A stretch of 64,000 nt of DNA from Paenibacillus herberti (GCF_002233675.1 NZ_NMUQ01000001.1:1377212-1441211), one strand, 5' to 3'; positions 9,133 to 17,761 are shown, counted from the first letter of the stretch. A program made the numbers and translations. Notes: a model not told the origin generated them from the sequence alone.

Positions 9133-9683
9133 GTAGTAAAAGCGGGTGCGTTGTTTGGTTTACAGGGCTGTCAGGCGCGGGCAAGACGACAACGGCCCGC
9201 GAGCTCCTGCAGCAGCTACGCGCAGTGGGCATAAAATCAGAGCTGCTTGACGGTGATGAGCTGAGAACTGGAATATGCAAAGGGCTCGGCTTTAGCTATG
9301 AAGAGCGAATTGAAAATATTAGACGCATTGTTTATGTAAGTGAGCTTTTGGCCCGTAATGGCGTCATTACGATCGTATCCGCAATAACGCCGTATCAGGA
9401 AATGCGGGATTATGCCCGTTCGGTAATTGTGGATTACGCAGAGGTGTTCGTCGATAGCCCTCTCGAGGCTTGTGAGCGTCGGGATGTAAAGGGTTTGTAC
9501 GCCAAAGCGCGGAACAAGGAAATCGAATGTTTCACCGGTATATCCGACCCTTATGAGATTCCGGACCATCCTGAAATCACGTTGTACCCCGAGCATGGCA
9601 GCGTACAGGAAAATGCCCGCCTGGTTTATAATTGGCTCAAGCAAGCCAGTTACTTAAACTCCCGCAAGGAGGAGATGGTATGA
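9129..9683 (+). CDS. Adenylylsulfate-kinase-like protein (CysC family)
   Basis: 184-residue P-loop kinase similar to CysC throughout: Walker A GLSGAGKT at 13-20, LDGDELR at 40-46, GFSYEERIENIRR, KGLYAKAR and FTGISDPYE. CysC transfers phosphate from ATP to the 3'-OH of APS, giving PAPS. The usual ISP(H/Y)R segment reads ITPYQ at 86-90, so the Ser is Thr and the Arg is Gln. No ATP sulfurylase (CysD/CysN or Sat) or PAPS reductase gene is visible, so its role here is unlikely to be ordinary sulfate assimilation. CysC relatives such as Campylobacter Cj1415 phosphorylate other nucleotides, so the substrate is open. It overlaps both neighbours by ATGA, implying translational coupling with the dehydrogenase and sulfatase-like B. 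Confidence 0.85.
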   Translation: MSSKSGCVVWFTGLSGAGKTTTARELLQQLRAVGIKSELLDGDELRTGICKGLGFSYEERIENIRRIVYVSELLARNGVITIVSAITPYQEMRDYARSVIVDYAEVFVDSPLEACERRDVKGLYAKARNKEIECFTGISDPYEIPDHPEITLYPEHGSVQENARLVYNWLKQASYLNSRKEEMV

Positions 9684-11086
9684 ATTTTATATTCATCTCA
9701 CTCGATACTCTACGCGCCGATCGACTCGGCGCGTATGGTTATAAGAAGCCAACAAGCCCTTACATCGATAAAATCGCCTCTGAAGGGGTGTTGTTCGAGA
9801 AGGCTTACGCCGCCGACATTCCGACGGAGGTTGCTCATACGGGCATTTTCACAGGCAAGGTCGGTTTAACGACAGGCGTCGTGTCTCACGGCTCCGAGCT
9901 CAATTCACTTCCGAAGTCAGTGCAATGGCTGCCTTCCTTACTGAAAAACGCGGGTTATACAACGGCTGCTGTAGATAATTTATACCAGCTGAAGGAATGG
10001 TTCGCGCGAGGGTATCGGCATTATATGAATTCCTCCGGCAGTAAGCGCTGGATCGATGGCAAAACAATCAATGAATTGGCTACATCATGGCTTTCGACTA
10101 AGGGAGACGAACCATTTTTCCTCTTCCTTCATTACTGGGATCCGCATACGCCGTATTTGCCGCCAGAAAAGTATATCCCGAGCTTCTATGATCAGGAAAA
10201 GAACCCATACGATCCGTCCAATCGGAGTATGGATGAAGCCTATAATAGCGCAGCCTATCCGTTCTTTAAGTATCATCATTATGACATGCTGGGCAGCGTT
10301 ACAGATGCCGAGTATATGAATGCTTTATACGATGCGGAAGTTCGTTACCTGGATGATCGGCTCCGTGAGCTGGATGAGGAGCTGGAAAGGCTTGGCTTGG
10401 CTGAGGATACGATGCTCGTCCTGTTCGGTGACCATGGGGAGAGCTTGACGGAGCATGATATTTATTGGGATCATTGCGGTCTCTATGATGCGACGGTGAA
10501 CGTGCCGCTTATTATTAGGTGGCCGAATCGGATTGCTGGCGGCAGACGGGTTCCAGGTCTTGTGCAGCAGGTCGATCTCATGCCGACATTACTAGAAGCG
10601 GCAGGTATTCAAATCCCGGACGATTTGGACGGTAAAAGCCTTTGGCCGGCAATCAACGGTCAAGCGTCGGGAACTCATGATCGAGTTTTCCTGAGCGAAT
10701 GTGCTTGGCAAGCAGCACGAGGTGTAACAGACGGTAATTACAAACTGATCGTGACCTATGATTCAGGTCCGTTCAAGCGTCCACCGCGCGAGCTGTACGA
10801 CTTGAAATCAGATCCAGGGGAAACGATTAACCTTGCGGAGCTTATGCCAGAGCTGGCCGATGAGCTGCAGCTTTTAATCGATGAATGGGTTCAGGGTAAA
10901 TTGGCAGGCAGAGAAGATCCGATGCAGAAGCAGCTTGAGGTTGGACTGCCGTTCCGCAAGCGGATCGAAACGATTTTGGGCCAATACGGACTTTCCTGGG
11001 ATGAGTGGTGGAACGACCCAATCCGTGGCAAATTTGATGATGCTGTCGAGCGTAAACAGCGGGCTTTAGAGGAGCAGCAACGATGA
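9680..11086 (+). CDS. Sulfatase-like hydrolase B, threonine at the nucleophile position
   Basis: 468-residue cytoplasmic alkaline-phosphatase/sulfatase-superfamily protein. AAGGAGG at 9666-9672 selects the ATG at 9680, which overlaps the CysC-like stop; an upstream in-frame ATG lies inside that gene. Metal-site motifs are ISLDTLRADRLGAYGY (Asp9) and FGDHGESLTEH; HYWDPHTPYLPP resembles sulfatase-like A. The nucleophile segment is TEVAHTGIFTG, with Thr49 ten residues before the final Gly and no C-x-P-S-R. It is clearly closer to enzyme A than to the canonical sulfatase that follows. Phosphodiester hydrolysis or group transfer is as plausible as sulfate-ester hydrolysis. It overlaps the next gene by ATGA. 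Confidence 0.85.
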   Translation: MNFIFISLDTLRADRLGAYGYKKPTSPYIDKIASEGVLFEKAYAADIPTEVAHTGIFTGKVGLTTGVVSHGSELNSLPKSVQWLPSLLKNAGYTTAAVDNLYQLKEWFARGYRHYMNSSGSKRWIDGKTINELATSWLSTKGDEPFFLFLHYWDPHTPYLPPEKYIPSFYDQEKNPYDPSNRSMDEAYNSAAYPFFKYHHYDMLGSVTDAEYMNALYDAEVRYLDDRLRELDEELERLGLAEDTMLVLFGDHGESLTEHDIYWDHCGLYDATVNVPLIIRWPNRIAGGRRVPGLVQQVDLMPTLLEAAGIQIPDDLDGKSLWPAINGQASGTHDRVFLSECAWQAARGVTDGNYKLIVTYDSGPFKRPPRELYDLKSDPGETINLAELMPELADELQLLIDEWVQGKLAGREDPMQKQLEVGLPFRKRIETILGQYGLSWDEWWNDPIRGKFDDAVERKQRALEEQQR

Positions 11087-12477
11087 CAAAGCAGCCGAAC
11101 ATTCTCATCCTGATGTCGGATCAGCATCGCTACGACTGTACGGGCATCAGCGGAATATACCCGGTTCAAACACCGAATATCGACCGAATTGCTAAGGATG
11201 GGATTTGGTTTACGAATGCTTTTACGCCGCTTCCAGTGTGCGGCCCGTCCAGGCAATCCTTTATATGCGGCAGGAGACCCGAAAGCTTCGGAGCGTATTG
11301 GAATGATGGCATAGGGCTGCCTATACCGAGCTTGACCAAAAATGATTATTCTTGGGCGAAAGATATGCAGGCTGCCCATTATGCAACCGGTTATATCGGC
11401 AAATGGGGAGGAAGCTCCACAGCTGACCCGACTGCGTTCGGATATGACCGATATATCAATTCCGATAAGGAATATACCGCATTCCGCGCGGCCAAGTACC
11501 CTGAGCTCAGCTATGCAAACGGCGTTCTGGGAGAGACTGATCCCGTGCCTCTTGATGATGCACCTACGCATTGGCTGGCAAAACGCTCTTGCGAAATGTT
11601 AGAAGACCTATCTCGCAGCGGCGGTCCGTGGCATGCCAGAATTAATTTTACGGAGCCTCATCCGCCTTGCCGGCCTTCCGAGCCCTTCTCTTCCTTGTAT
11701 GATCCGAAGCAAGTGCCCGTATGGGGAAGCTTTGGGGATACCTTCGAGAATAAACCTTATATTCAGCGGCAGCAGTTGCTCAATTGGGGGCTTGAAGATT
11801 TTACATGGGAGGACTGGGCGCCTACAGTTGCTCGTTATTACGGCATTGTTAGCCAGATGGACGATGCCGTCGGCATGATCCTGCAGACTCTGGCCGAGCT
11901 TGGCGAAGATGAGAATACAATCGTCATTTATACATCGGATCATGGTGATATGTGCGGCGGCCATCGCATGATGGATAAACATTATATTCTATATGATGAT
12001 GTCGTGAAGGTACCGCTTGCCATTCGCTATCCTGGAGTGATTGCTCCGGGACAAATTTGCGATTCCTTTGTATATAATACGCTTGATTTGCCGCCAACAA
12101 TGCTGGAATGGCTGAATCTTCCAGTGCCTGAGGAATTCCACGGACGCTCGCTGTTGCCGCTGCTTGAAGAGCAGCCTCCAGAAGATTGGCGTACGTCCGT
12201 CGTTTGTACATACAATGGGCAGCAGTTCGGCCTTTATGTGCAACGGATGATCCGGACGTCTACCTGGAAATATATATGGAATCCGACCGATCTCGATGAG
12301 CTATACGATTTGGTTAATGATCCCAATGAGCTCATTAACCGAATCGCAGATCCGCAGTGCGGGGAAACGCTCAGCTCGCTCAGACGTTCGCTGCATGGGG
12401 AGCTAAAAAAGACGAAGGACGGTATCTTGCGTGGTAGTTGGCTGGATGGACAGCTGCTGGAAGGGCGGAAGCTGTAA
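11083..12477 (+). CDS. Type I sulfatase (Cys-type)
   Basis: 464-residue sulfatase with the full signature CGPSR at 53-57; Cys53 would be converted to formylglycine by a maturase. The N-terminal metal motif is LILMSDQHRYD (Asp13) and the second is TSDHGDMCGGHRMMDKHYI. The C-terminal domain ends normally. It has no signal peptide and so acts in the cytoplasm on an imported sulfated compound. No maturase gene (anSME or FGE) is visible in the window, so one must be encoded elsewhere if the enzyme is active. It is the last gene of the isomerase operon, with ATGA overlap to sulfatase-like B, and a terminator follows at 12507. Confidence 0.9.
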   Translation: MTKQPNILILMSDQHRYDCTGISGIYPVQTPNIDRIAKDGIWFTNAFTPLPVCGPSRQSFICGRRPESFGAYWNDGIGLPIPSLTKNDYSWAKDMQAAHYATGYIGKWGGSSTADPTAFGYDRYINSDKEYTAFRAAKYPELSYANGVLGETDPVPLDDAPTHWLAKRSCEMLEDLSRSGGPWHARINFTEPHPPCRPSEPFSSLYDPKQVPVWGSFGDTFENKPYIQRQQLLNWGLEDFTWEDWAPTVARYYGIVSQMDDAVGMILQTLAELGEDENTIVIYTSDHGDMCGGHRMMDKHYILYDDVVKVPLAIRYPGVIAPGQICDSFVYNTLDLPPTMLEWLNLPVPEEFHGRSLLPLLEEQPPEDWRTSVVCTYNGQQFGLYVQRMIRTSTWKYIWNPTDLDELYDLVNDPNELINRIADPQCGETLSSLRRSLHGELKKTKDGILRGSWLDGQLLEGRKL

Positions 12478-12506
12478 CAACCTTGCTCAGCTGGGGATTT
12501 GGTTGT

Positions 12507-12576
12507 ACCGTATTCACGTATTCATTCCTTGCACCATTTTGGTGCAGATGAGGTGAATGCTGGGATACGGTTTTTT
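12507..12576 (+). terminator. Terminator of the isomerase-sulfatase operon
   Basis: ACCGTAT pairs with ATACGGT outside an internal TGCACC/GGTGCA hairpin, followed by TTTTTT. Confidence 0.75.
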
Positions 12577-12582
12577 CTGCGC

Positions 12583-12620
12583 TAAAAGAGCCTCGGAAGC
12601 TCAAAGCTCCCAAGGCTCTT
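12583..12620 (-). terminator. Terminator facing the minus-strand reductase operon
   Basis: Read on the minus strand, AAGAGCCTTGGGAGC pairs with GCTTCCGAGGCTCTT and is followed by TTTT. It lies about 120 bases beyond the stop of the aldo/keto reductase gene. Confidence 0.7.
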
Positions 12621-12743
12621 CCATTGGACGTTCGCGCAAGGACCTTTTCCAGTCCGATGTCATTCCATCCTCAGTGAGTAAATGCGCTGGAAATGTACTA
12701 TTCGCTATCGCTGCACGCGCAGCGAACGGCTTTCTTGTTCCGG

Positions 12744-13676
12744 CTACTCGGCCGTCAGATCCAGCCAATCAAGTTCTTCTTGCGTCAGCTTAATTTCAGC
12801 TCCAGCCTGGCATGAAAGCAGCTCATCGCTATTCTGAGCGCCGATCAGCGCGCCAGCCGGAAACGGCTGATTCAATACGTAGGCAAGCGCGATTTGAATC
12901 GTCGTCACATTCTTTTGCTGGGCGAGCTGTCCTGCCCGGCGAAAGCGTTCCCAGTTCTCATCGCTATAAAAAACACGGACGAGATCCTCGTTGTCACGCA
13001 CTTCCGGCGTGAAGCGGCCCGTAAAAAAGCCGCGCGCCTGCGAAGACCAGGACAGCAGAGGAAGCTGTTGCTGCTCATGCCAGCGGAGTGTTTCCTCATC
13101 GGCAGAGACGCAGCCGGACCAGAACGCTTCCTTGGCTTTGGCCAGGCTAAGATTCGGGCTGCTGAATGTGAAGCCGACAAGGCCGTGCGCATCTGCATAT
13201 TCATTAGCTTCTTGAAGGCGCTGCCATGTCCAATTGGAACCGCCGATCGCGCCGATACGGCCAGCTTCTATATGCTCGTTAAGCGTTTCAATGATAACTC
13301 CCACAGGGACGGCGGGATCATCTCGATGCAGTGCATAGAGCTCCACATAATCCGTACGCAGCCGTTCGAGACTTTCGAGTAAATCACTGCGAATCGCTTC
13401 ACGATTGACGCGAGGACCCGTGTGATCTGGATGGGCGCCTTTTGTCAAAATAACGAGATCGTCCCGATTGCCGCGCTCCTCCATATAACGGCCTAGGACA
13501 GCTTCACTCTGTCCGTTGCAGTAAATATAAGCCGTGTCAACGGTGTTGCCGCCGATGGCCAGAAAGGCATCCATATTAGCGCTTGCCTTTTCGTATGCGT
13601 CATTGTAAAAGTAGTCTGTTCCTTTGATCAGAGCTGATACTGGTTTATCGATACCGCGGATTTCAATGGTTTTCAT
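12744..13676 (-). CDS. Aldo/keto reductase
   Basis: 310-residue NADPH-dependent aldo/keto reductase, a TIM barrel that interconverts carbonyl and hydroxyl groups of sugars. Catalytic landmarks are NTVDTAYIY (Asp and Tyr), LTKGAH (Lys) and YALHRDDP (His). The cofactor-binding C-terminal part has LPLLSWSSQARGFF and PAGALIGAQNSDEL. AAGGAGGAG precedes the ATG on the minus strand. It is the second gene of a two-gene operon, 12 bases after the Gfo/Idh/MocA gene, and converges on the sulfatase operon. The pair probably processes a sugar or polyol related to that operon, by proximity only. Confidence 0.9.
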   Translation of the reverse strand: MKTIEIRGIDKPVSALIKGTDYFYNDAYEKASANMDAFLAIGGNTVDTAYIYCNGQSEAVLGRYMEERGNRDDLVILTKGAHPDHTGPRVNREAIRSDLLESLERLRTDYVELYALHRDDPAVPVGVIIETLNEHIEAGRIGAIGGSNWTWQRLQEANEYADAHGLVGFTFSSPNLSLAKAKEAFWSGCVSADEETLRWHEQQQLPLLSWSSQARGFFTGRFTPEVRDNEDLVRVFYSDENWERFRRAGQLAQQKNVTTIQIALAYVLNQPFPAGALIGAQNSDELLSCQAGAEIKLTQEELDWLDLTAE

Positions 13677-13688
13677 CCGATCTCCTCC

Positions 13689-14708
13689 TTAGGGGCGTAT
13701 AGGTTGAGGTTGCAGCTCGACCCGAATTCGCTCGTGAGCCGAGCGGAGGCAAGCATCTATTACGCGCATATTGCGGATCGAGTCGTCAGGCGTAAATTTC
13801 TGCGGTTCGCCAAACAGCACCGTCCGAGCAAAATCATCACATTCCAAGGAAAACTGATTAACCTTCGGCACTTCGACCTCACGACGAACACCTTTTGATG
13901 TAACAAAGAAGTTGGCGCCTTGGTCAGGCCCGGCGACAAAAGCGGAGGGAATTTCGATCAGACCTTCGATGCCGAGTATTTCCAGATGATTACGGGAAGC
14001 TGCCCACATCCCACAATCGAACTTGACTGCGACATTCCCTGGGAACTCAAGCAGTCCTGAAGCCATCATGTCGACATTATCATGCTCCGGTGAAAAGAGG
14101 GCTTGGACCGTAGCGGCTTCGGGCTCCTGCCCGAGCAGCAGGCGTGCTGCTGTAATAGGATAACAGCCGATATCGTACAAGCTGCCGCCACCCCATTCTT
14201 TCCGGAAGCGGACGTTTCCGGCGCCGCCGGAACTATTAAAAGTGAAGGTAGCGTGGATATTCCTGATATCCCCGATCTCACCAGAGGCGATTATACTGCG
14301 AATCATATCGTAACGAGGATGATGACGGTACATGAAGGCTTCTGCGAGAATTTTACCCGACGCTGCAGCAGCTGCCGCCATCTCTTCAGCTTCGGCTGCG
14401 GTCAAGGCAAGCGGCTTTTCACATAATACATGTTTGCCAGCTTGCAGAGCTCGAATGGCCCATTCACGGTGCAGATGATTCGGAAGCGGGATATAGACAG
14501 CATCGATGGCATCGTCCCAGATGAGCTCTTCATAGCTGCCATAAGCTTTCTCAATTCCGAATTCTTCAGCCGCCTGTTTGGCCTTAGCGACATCCCGGCT
14601 TGCAAGGGCTTTCACTTCATTGAATTGCGATTCCAGCAATCCTGGAATGACAGCGCGACGGGCGATTGATGCTACTCCCAAAACTCCCCAACTAAGCTTT
14701 CTGTTCAT
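13689..14708 (-). CDS. Gfo/Idh/MocA-family dehydrogenase
   Basis: 339-residue oxidoreductase. The N-terminal Rossmann domain begins WGVLGVASIARRAV, with LPNHLHREWAIRALQAGKH and CEKPLAL near residue 97. The second domain contains AFMYRHHP and GGGSLYDIGCYPI, typical of the family's catalytic Lys/Asp/His region (Lys in EKP). GGAGG lies about 12 bases before the only plausible ATG. It is the first gene of a minus-strand operon with the aldo/keto reductase and is transcribed divergently from the AraC-type gene at 14830, which is the likely local regulator. Confidence 0.9.
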   Translation of the reverse strand: MNRKLSWGVLGVASIARRAVIPGLLESQFNEVKALASRDVAKAKQAAEEFGIEKAYGSYEELIWDDAIDAVYIPLPNHLHREWAIRALQAGKHVLCEKPLALTAAEAEEMAAAAAASGKILAEAFMYRHHPRYDMIRSIIASGEIGDIRNIHATFTFNSSGGAGNVRFRKEWGGGSLYDIGCYPITAARLLLGQEPEAATVQALFSPEHDNVDMMASGLLEFPGNVAVKFDCGMWAASRNHLEILGIEGLIEIPSAFVAGPDQGANFFVTSKGVRREVEVPKVNQFSLECDDFARTVLFGEPQKFTPDDSIRNMRVIDACLRSAHERIRVELQPQPIRP

Positions 14709-14829
14709 GATTCTAATCGTTCCTCCTTCATTGACTATGATGATATTGAGATTATAATCTAAGACAGACCCAATAAAAATAATAATATTTTGAATAGATT
14801 AATACGATATTGTCATTTGGAGGTGAAGC

Positions 14830-15666
14830 ATGAGAAAGAATGCTCATTTAATCACGCTGCGTGATATTCCCTATTTCGTGTTTCCAGAATCGGTCGGAAT
14901 GTACACCGATGCTCCCGAGCATTCCGTCTATCGAGAGGAGGGGGCTTTGAACAATTTCAACATCCACTATGTCGCATCTGGCAAGGGGTATGCGGAAGTA
15001 GACGGTGAGATTCATGAGTTGCAAAAGGGCCAATTACTTTTGTATTTTCCGCTTCAAGAACAGCGTTACTACAGCAGTAATGACGATCCTTGGGATGTTC
15101 GTTGGGTTCATTTTTATGGTGATAAACTGCATGATTATATGATTGAAAGGGGTTTTCATAATAATCGAATCTGGAGACTTCGACAGACAACGGCATGGGA
15201 GGAAGCGCATCTGGCGCTTCTTCAGGAAGCCGAGCTGAACAGCATGAACCGTCCGGCTCTTCTGTCATCGCTCGTATATGCCGTGCTGGCGGAGTTTGTG
15301 CACCAAGCCGTTCCGATTGCGCAACCCCGCACGAGCCCGGCTGAAAACAGAATTCTAGCCTTGCTGCCACTCCTGCAAGAAGAGGCCGCCCAGCCGTTCA
15401 TCCTGCAGGAATGGGCCGACAGGGCGCAAGTGAGCCCTTTTTATTTCTGCAAGCTGTTCCGCAATGCACTGGGCATGACGCCCTCCGAGTTCATCACTCG
15501 CGCCAGACTGCAGATGGCCAAGCAAAAGCTGCTTGAACATAGAGAAGCCAAAATCGGGGATATTGCGGATCAGGCCGGTTATCCAAGCGTCAGTTATTTC
15601 AACAAGAGATTCCAGGAGCATGAAGGGATGACCCCTACAGATTATCGTAAATTGTTCCAGAACTAG
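14830..15666 (+). CDS. AraC-family transcriptional regulator
   Basis: 278-residue regulator with an N-terminal cupin-like sugar-sensing domain (IHYVASGKGYAEVDGE and QLLLYFPLQEQRYY, residues about 40-85). The C-terminal double helix-turn-helix covers about residues 178-275, with WADRAQVSPFYFCKLFRN and IADQAGYPSVSYFNKRFQEH. GGAGGTGA at 14819-14826 fixes the start. It diverges from the dehydrogenase/aldo-keto reductase operon across 121 bases, a usual arrangement for activator and target, and may also act on the sulfatase operon. Confidence 0.92.
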   Translation: MRKNAHLITLRDIPYFVFPESVGMYTDAPEHSVYREEGALNNFNIHYVASGKGYAEVDGEIHELQKGQLLLYFPLQEQRYYSSNDDPWDVRWVHFYGDKLHDYMIERGFHNNRIWRLRQTTAWEEAHLALLQEAELNSMNRPALLSSLVYAVLAEFVHQAVPIAQPRTSPAENRILALLPLLQEEAAQPFILQEWADRAQVSPFYFCKLFRNALGMTPSEFITRARLQMAKQKLLEHREAKIGDIADQAGYPSVSYFNKRFQEHEGMTPTDYRKLFQN

Positions 15667-15700
15667 CCCCCTCATTTGGAATAAAATTCAACTATAATTG

Positions 15701-15729
15701 TTGAAGTATAGGGATCATTATGATAAAAT
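15701..15729 (+). promoter_or_regulatory. Sigma-A-type promoter of the ABC-F leader
   Basis: TTGAAG (15701-15706), a 17-base spacer and TAAAAT (15724-15729). This places the start of transcription near 15736, leaving a leader of about 250 bases before the ABC-F gene. Confidence 0.7.
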
Positions 15730-15761
15730 GGCGTTACATTTTGACGATTGGAGTTGGGAAG

Positions 15762-15779
15762 ATGTACATTTCTTGCTAA
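15762..15779 (+). CDS. Putative five-residue leader peptide (MYISC)
   Basis: ATG TAC ATT TCT TGC TAA follows GGAG at 15750-15753, about eight bases upstream. It sits 26 bases after the predicted transcription start and before the hairpins of the leader. Very short upstream ORFs are known in attenuation leaders of ABC-F resistance genes, where a drug-stalled ribosome favours antitermination. The peptide itself has no recognisable homology. Confidence 0.4.
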   Translation: MYISC

Positions 15780-15796
15780 TAATACAAAACAAAATA

Positions 15797-15964
15797 TAAG
15801 CGATTTACGCTTATTTTTGCGTTTTTATTATTCATGCAAGAAAGTTACCATCTTCTTTAACTCGAACAAATACGCCATATCCTTATCTATTTCCGGCACG
15901 GGATAGATTTGCTGTATTTATTTGAGCTACAAGAAAGTAACTTTCTTGTAGCTCTTATTTTTTT
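15797..15964 (+). promoter_or_regulatory. Transcription attenuator leader of the ABC-F gene
   Basis: Three elements can be read. TAAGCG-ATTTA-CGCTTA followed by TTTTT at 15797-15818 is a small early hairpin. CAAGAAAGTTAC at 15837-15848 is the exact complement of GTAACTTTCTTG at 15938-15949. The latter is also the 3' arm of a 15-base-pair terminator stem (GAGCTACAAGAAAGT with ACTTTCTTGTAGCTC, 15924-15954) that ends in TTATTTTTTT. Pairing of the first element with the 3' arm would break the terminator. This anti-terminator/terminator choice fits drug-induced attenuation. Confidence 0.75.
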
Positions 15965-15984
15965 GAATACAGGAGGATATAATT

Positions 15985-17463
15985 ATGTCTCTAATCCATG
16001 TTTCCAACCTTACATTTGCCTACGAGGGCAGTTACGATCATATATTTGACAATGTTAGCTTTCAGATCGATACCGACTGGAAATTAGGATTTACCGGTAG
16101 AAACGGCAGGGGGAAAACAACCTTTCTTCAGCTATTGCAAGGCAAATATGAATACAGCGGATTAATTTCCGCTCAAGTGAGCTTTGATTATTTCCCTTTC
16201 CCTGTCGAGAACAAGGAAGTAGGGACGCTAGATCTCATCAGCAGCATTCATCCGGACTATGCTCATTGGGAATTGATGCGTGAACTTAGCTTGCTGCATG
16301 TATCGGATGATGTTTTATACCGACCATTTAGCTCTTTATCCAATGGAGAGCAGACCAAAGTATTGCTGGCGACGCTTTTCCTCAAGGAAAATAACTTCCT
16401 GTTAATTGATGAGCCGACGAACCATCTCGACATGAAAGCAAGGAAACTTGTCAGTGATTACCTCAATTCCAAACGAGGGTTCATTCTCATATCTCATGAC
16501 AGAGCCTTTCTGGATAACTGTGTCGACCATATCCTTTCCATTAATAGAACGAACATAGACATCCAGAAGGGGAACTTCTCCGCCTGGTGGGAGAACAAGA
16601 AGAGGCAGGATAAGTACGAGCTAGCTGAGAACGATAGGCTCAAAAAGGACATCAAAAATTTAACTGAATCAGCCAGACGAACGAGCAATTGGTCGCATGA
16701 AGTGGAAAAGTCCAAAAACGGCACAAGAAATTCCGGCTTGAGAGTTGATAAGGGATATGTTGGCCATAAAGCTGCCAAGATGATGAAGCGTTCCAAATCC
16801 ATTGAACATAGACAGCAAAGTGCCATGGATGAAAAATCAAAGCTCCTAAAAAACATAGAAAGCTCGGACAGCTTGAAGATTTCTCAGCTTTCATATCATA
16901 AAAATCAACTAGTCGAGCTCGAAAATGTTTCGATTTACTACGGTGAGAAAGTGGTTTGTTCCGAGGTCAATTTTACGATTGGGCAAGCAGAGAGGATTGC
17001 ACTTACGGGCAAAAATGGCTCCGGCAAGTCCAGCCTAATCAAGCTTATTTGCGGGGAGGAGCTTAACTATACGGGTACGTTCCGTAAAGGCAGTCAGCTG
17101 AAGATTTCCTATGTATCGCAGGATACGTCGCATTTGGAGGGCAATTTGACCGATTACGCCCGGCACAATGGAATTGATGAAAGTCTGTTTAAAGCCATTT
17201 TGAGAAAGCTTGATTTTGCCAGGATTCAGTTTGAAAAAGATATTTCAGCATTCAGTGGCGGCCAAAAGAAAAAAGTGCTTCTTGCACATAGCCTCTGCGA
17301 GAAGGCCCATTTGCATATTTGGGATGAACCGCTGAATTTTATCGATGTCATCTCCCGCATGCAGATTGAAGAGCTGCTGCTTGAGCATTCTCCGACTTTG
17401 CTATTTGTGGAGCATGACCGCGAATTTTGCAGTAATATTGCGACAAAAGTTGTGGAGCTTTGA
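15985..17463 (+). CDS. ABC-F ribosome-protection ATPase, Lsa type
   Basis: 492-residue soluble protein with two ABC domains and no membrane segment. The first has Walker A GRNGRGKT (about residues 37-44), signature LSNGEQ and Walker B FLLIDEPTNHLD. A linker of about 80 basic and charged residues follows (AENDRLKKDIKNL, RTSNWSHEVEKSKNG), matching the antibiotic-resistance-type interdomain arm. The second domain has GKNGSGKSS, FSGGQKKK and IWDEPLNFID. Length and linker fit the Lsa/Vga group, which displaces lincosamides, streptogramin A and pleuromutilins from the ribosome. The RBS is AGGAGG before the ATG at 15985. The attenuator directly upstream supports a resistance role. The exact drug spectrum is not readable. 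Confidence 0.88.
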   Translation: MSLIHVSNLTFAYEGSYDHIFDNVSFQIDTDWKLGFTGRNGRGKTTFLQLLQGKYEYSGLISAQVSFDYFPFPVENKEVGTLDLISSIHPDYAHWELMRELSLLHVSDDVLYRPFSSLSNGEQTKVLLATLFLKENNFLLIDEPTNHLDMKARKLVSDYLNSKRGFILISHDRAFLDNCVDHILSINRTNIDIQKGNFSAWWENKKRQDKYELAENDRLKKDIKNLTESARRTSNWSHEVEKSKNGTRNSGLRVDKGYVGHKAAKMMKRSKSIEHRQQSAMDEKSKLLKNIESSDSLKISQLSYHKNQLVELENVSIYYGEKVVCSEVNFTIGQAERIALTGKNGSGKSSLIKLICGEELNYTGTFRKGSQLKISYVSQDTSHLEGNLTDYARHNGIDESLFKAILRKLDFARIQFEKDISAFSGGQKKKVLLAHSLCEKAHLHIWDEPLNFIDVISRMQIEELLLEHSPTLLFVEHDREFCSNIATKVVEL

Positions 17464-17540
17464 TTATAAAAGCTGCATTTATTTAACAACGGAACTCGCT
17501 CCGCTTCCGTGTTCGTTTCCTCAAATTCATCGAATATAAA

Positions 17541-17574
17541 CAAAAACTGCCGACCCGAGTGTTGGCTGTTTTTG
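17541..17574 (+). terminator. Terminator after the ABC-F gene
   Basis: CAAAAACTGCCGAC pairs with GTTGGCTGTTTTTG (one mismatch, one wobble). The 3' arm contains the T tract. Confidence 0.7.
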
Positions 17575-17591
17575 GATAGGGAGGACTCGCT

Positions 17592-17729
17592 ATGACAACA
17601 GCAATATACTCAGGAAGTTTTGATCCCATTACGTTTGGTCATTTAAATGTCATTGAGCGAACATCTAAAACGTTCAAAAAACTGGTTGTGGGTGTCATGA
17701 CATCATGTGAATGTAGCGATTTTCAGTAA
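17592..17729 (+). pseudogene. coaD (phosphopantetheine adenylyltransferase) 5' fragment
   Basis: The reading frame gives 45 residues starting [19 protein letters not shown] and continuing with [16 protein letters not shown], which matches the start of CoaD including the nucleotide-binding T/HxGH motif. After about 37 residues the similarity stops and the frame closes. AGGGAGG stands at 17578-17584, so it would be translated. CoaD normally has about 160 residues, so this is a truncated extra copy; a functional coaD should exist elsewhere. Either a duplication or a deletion end point produced it. Confidence 0.7.
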
Positions 17730-17761
17730 ACTACAAAACAGATAATGAAGGATTGACGATG

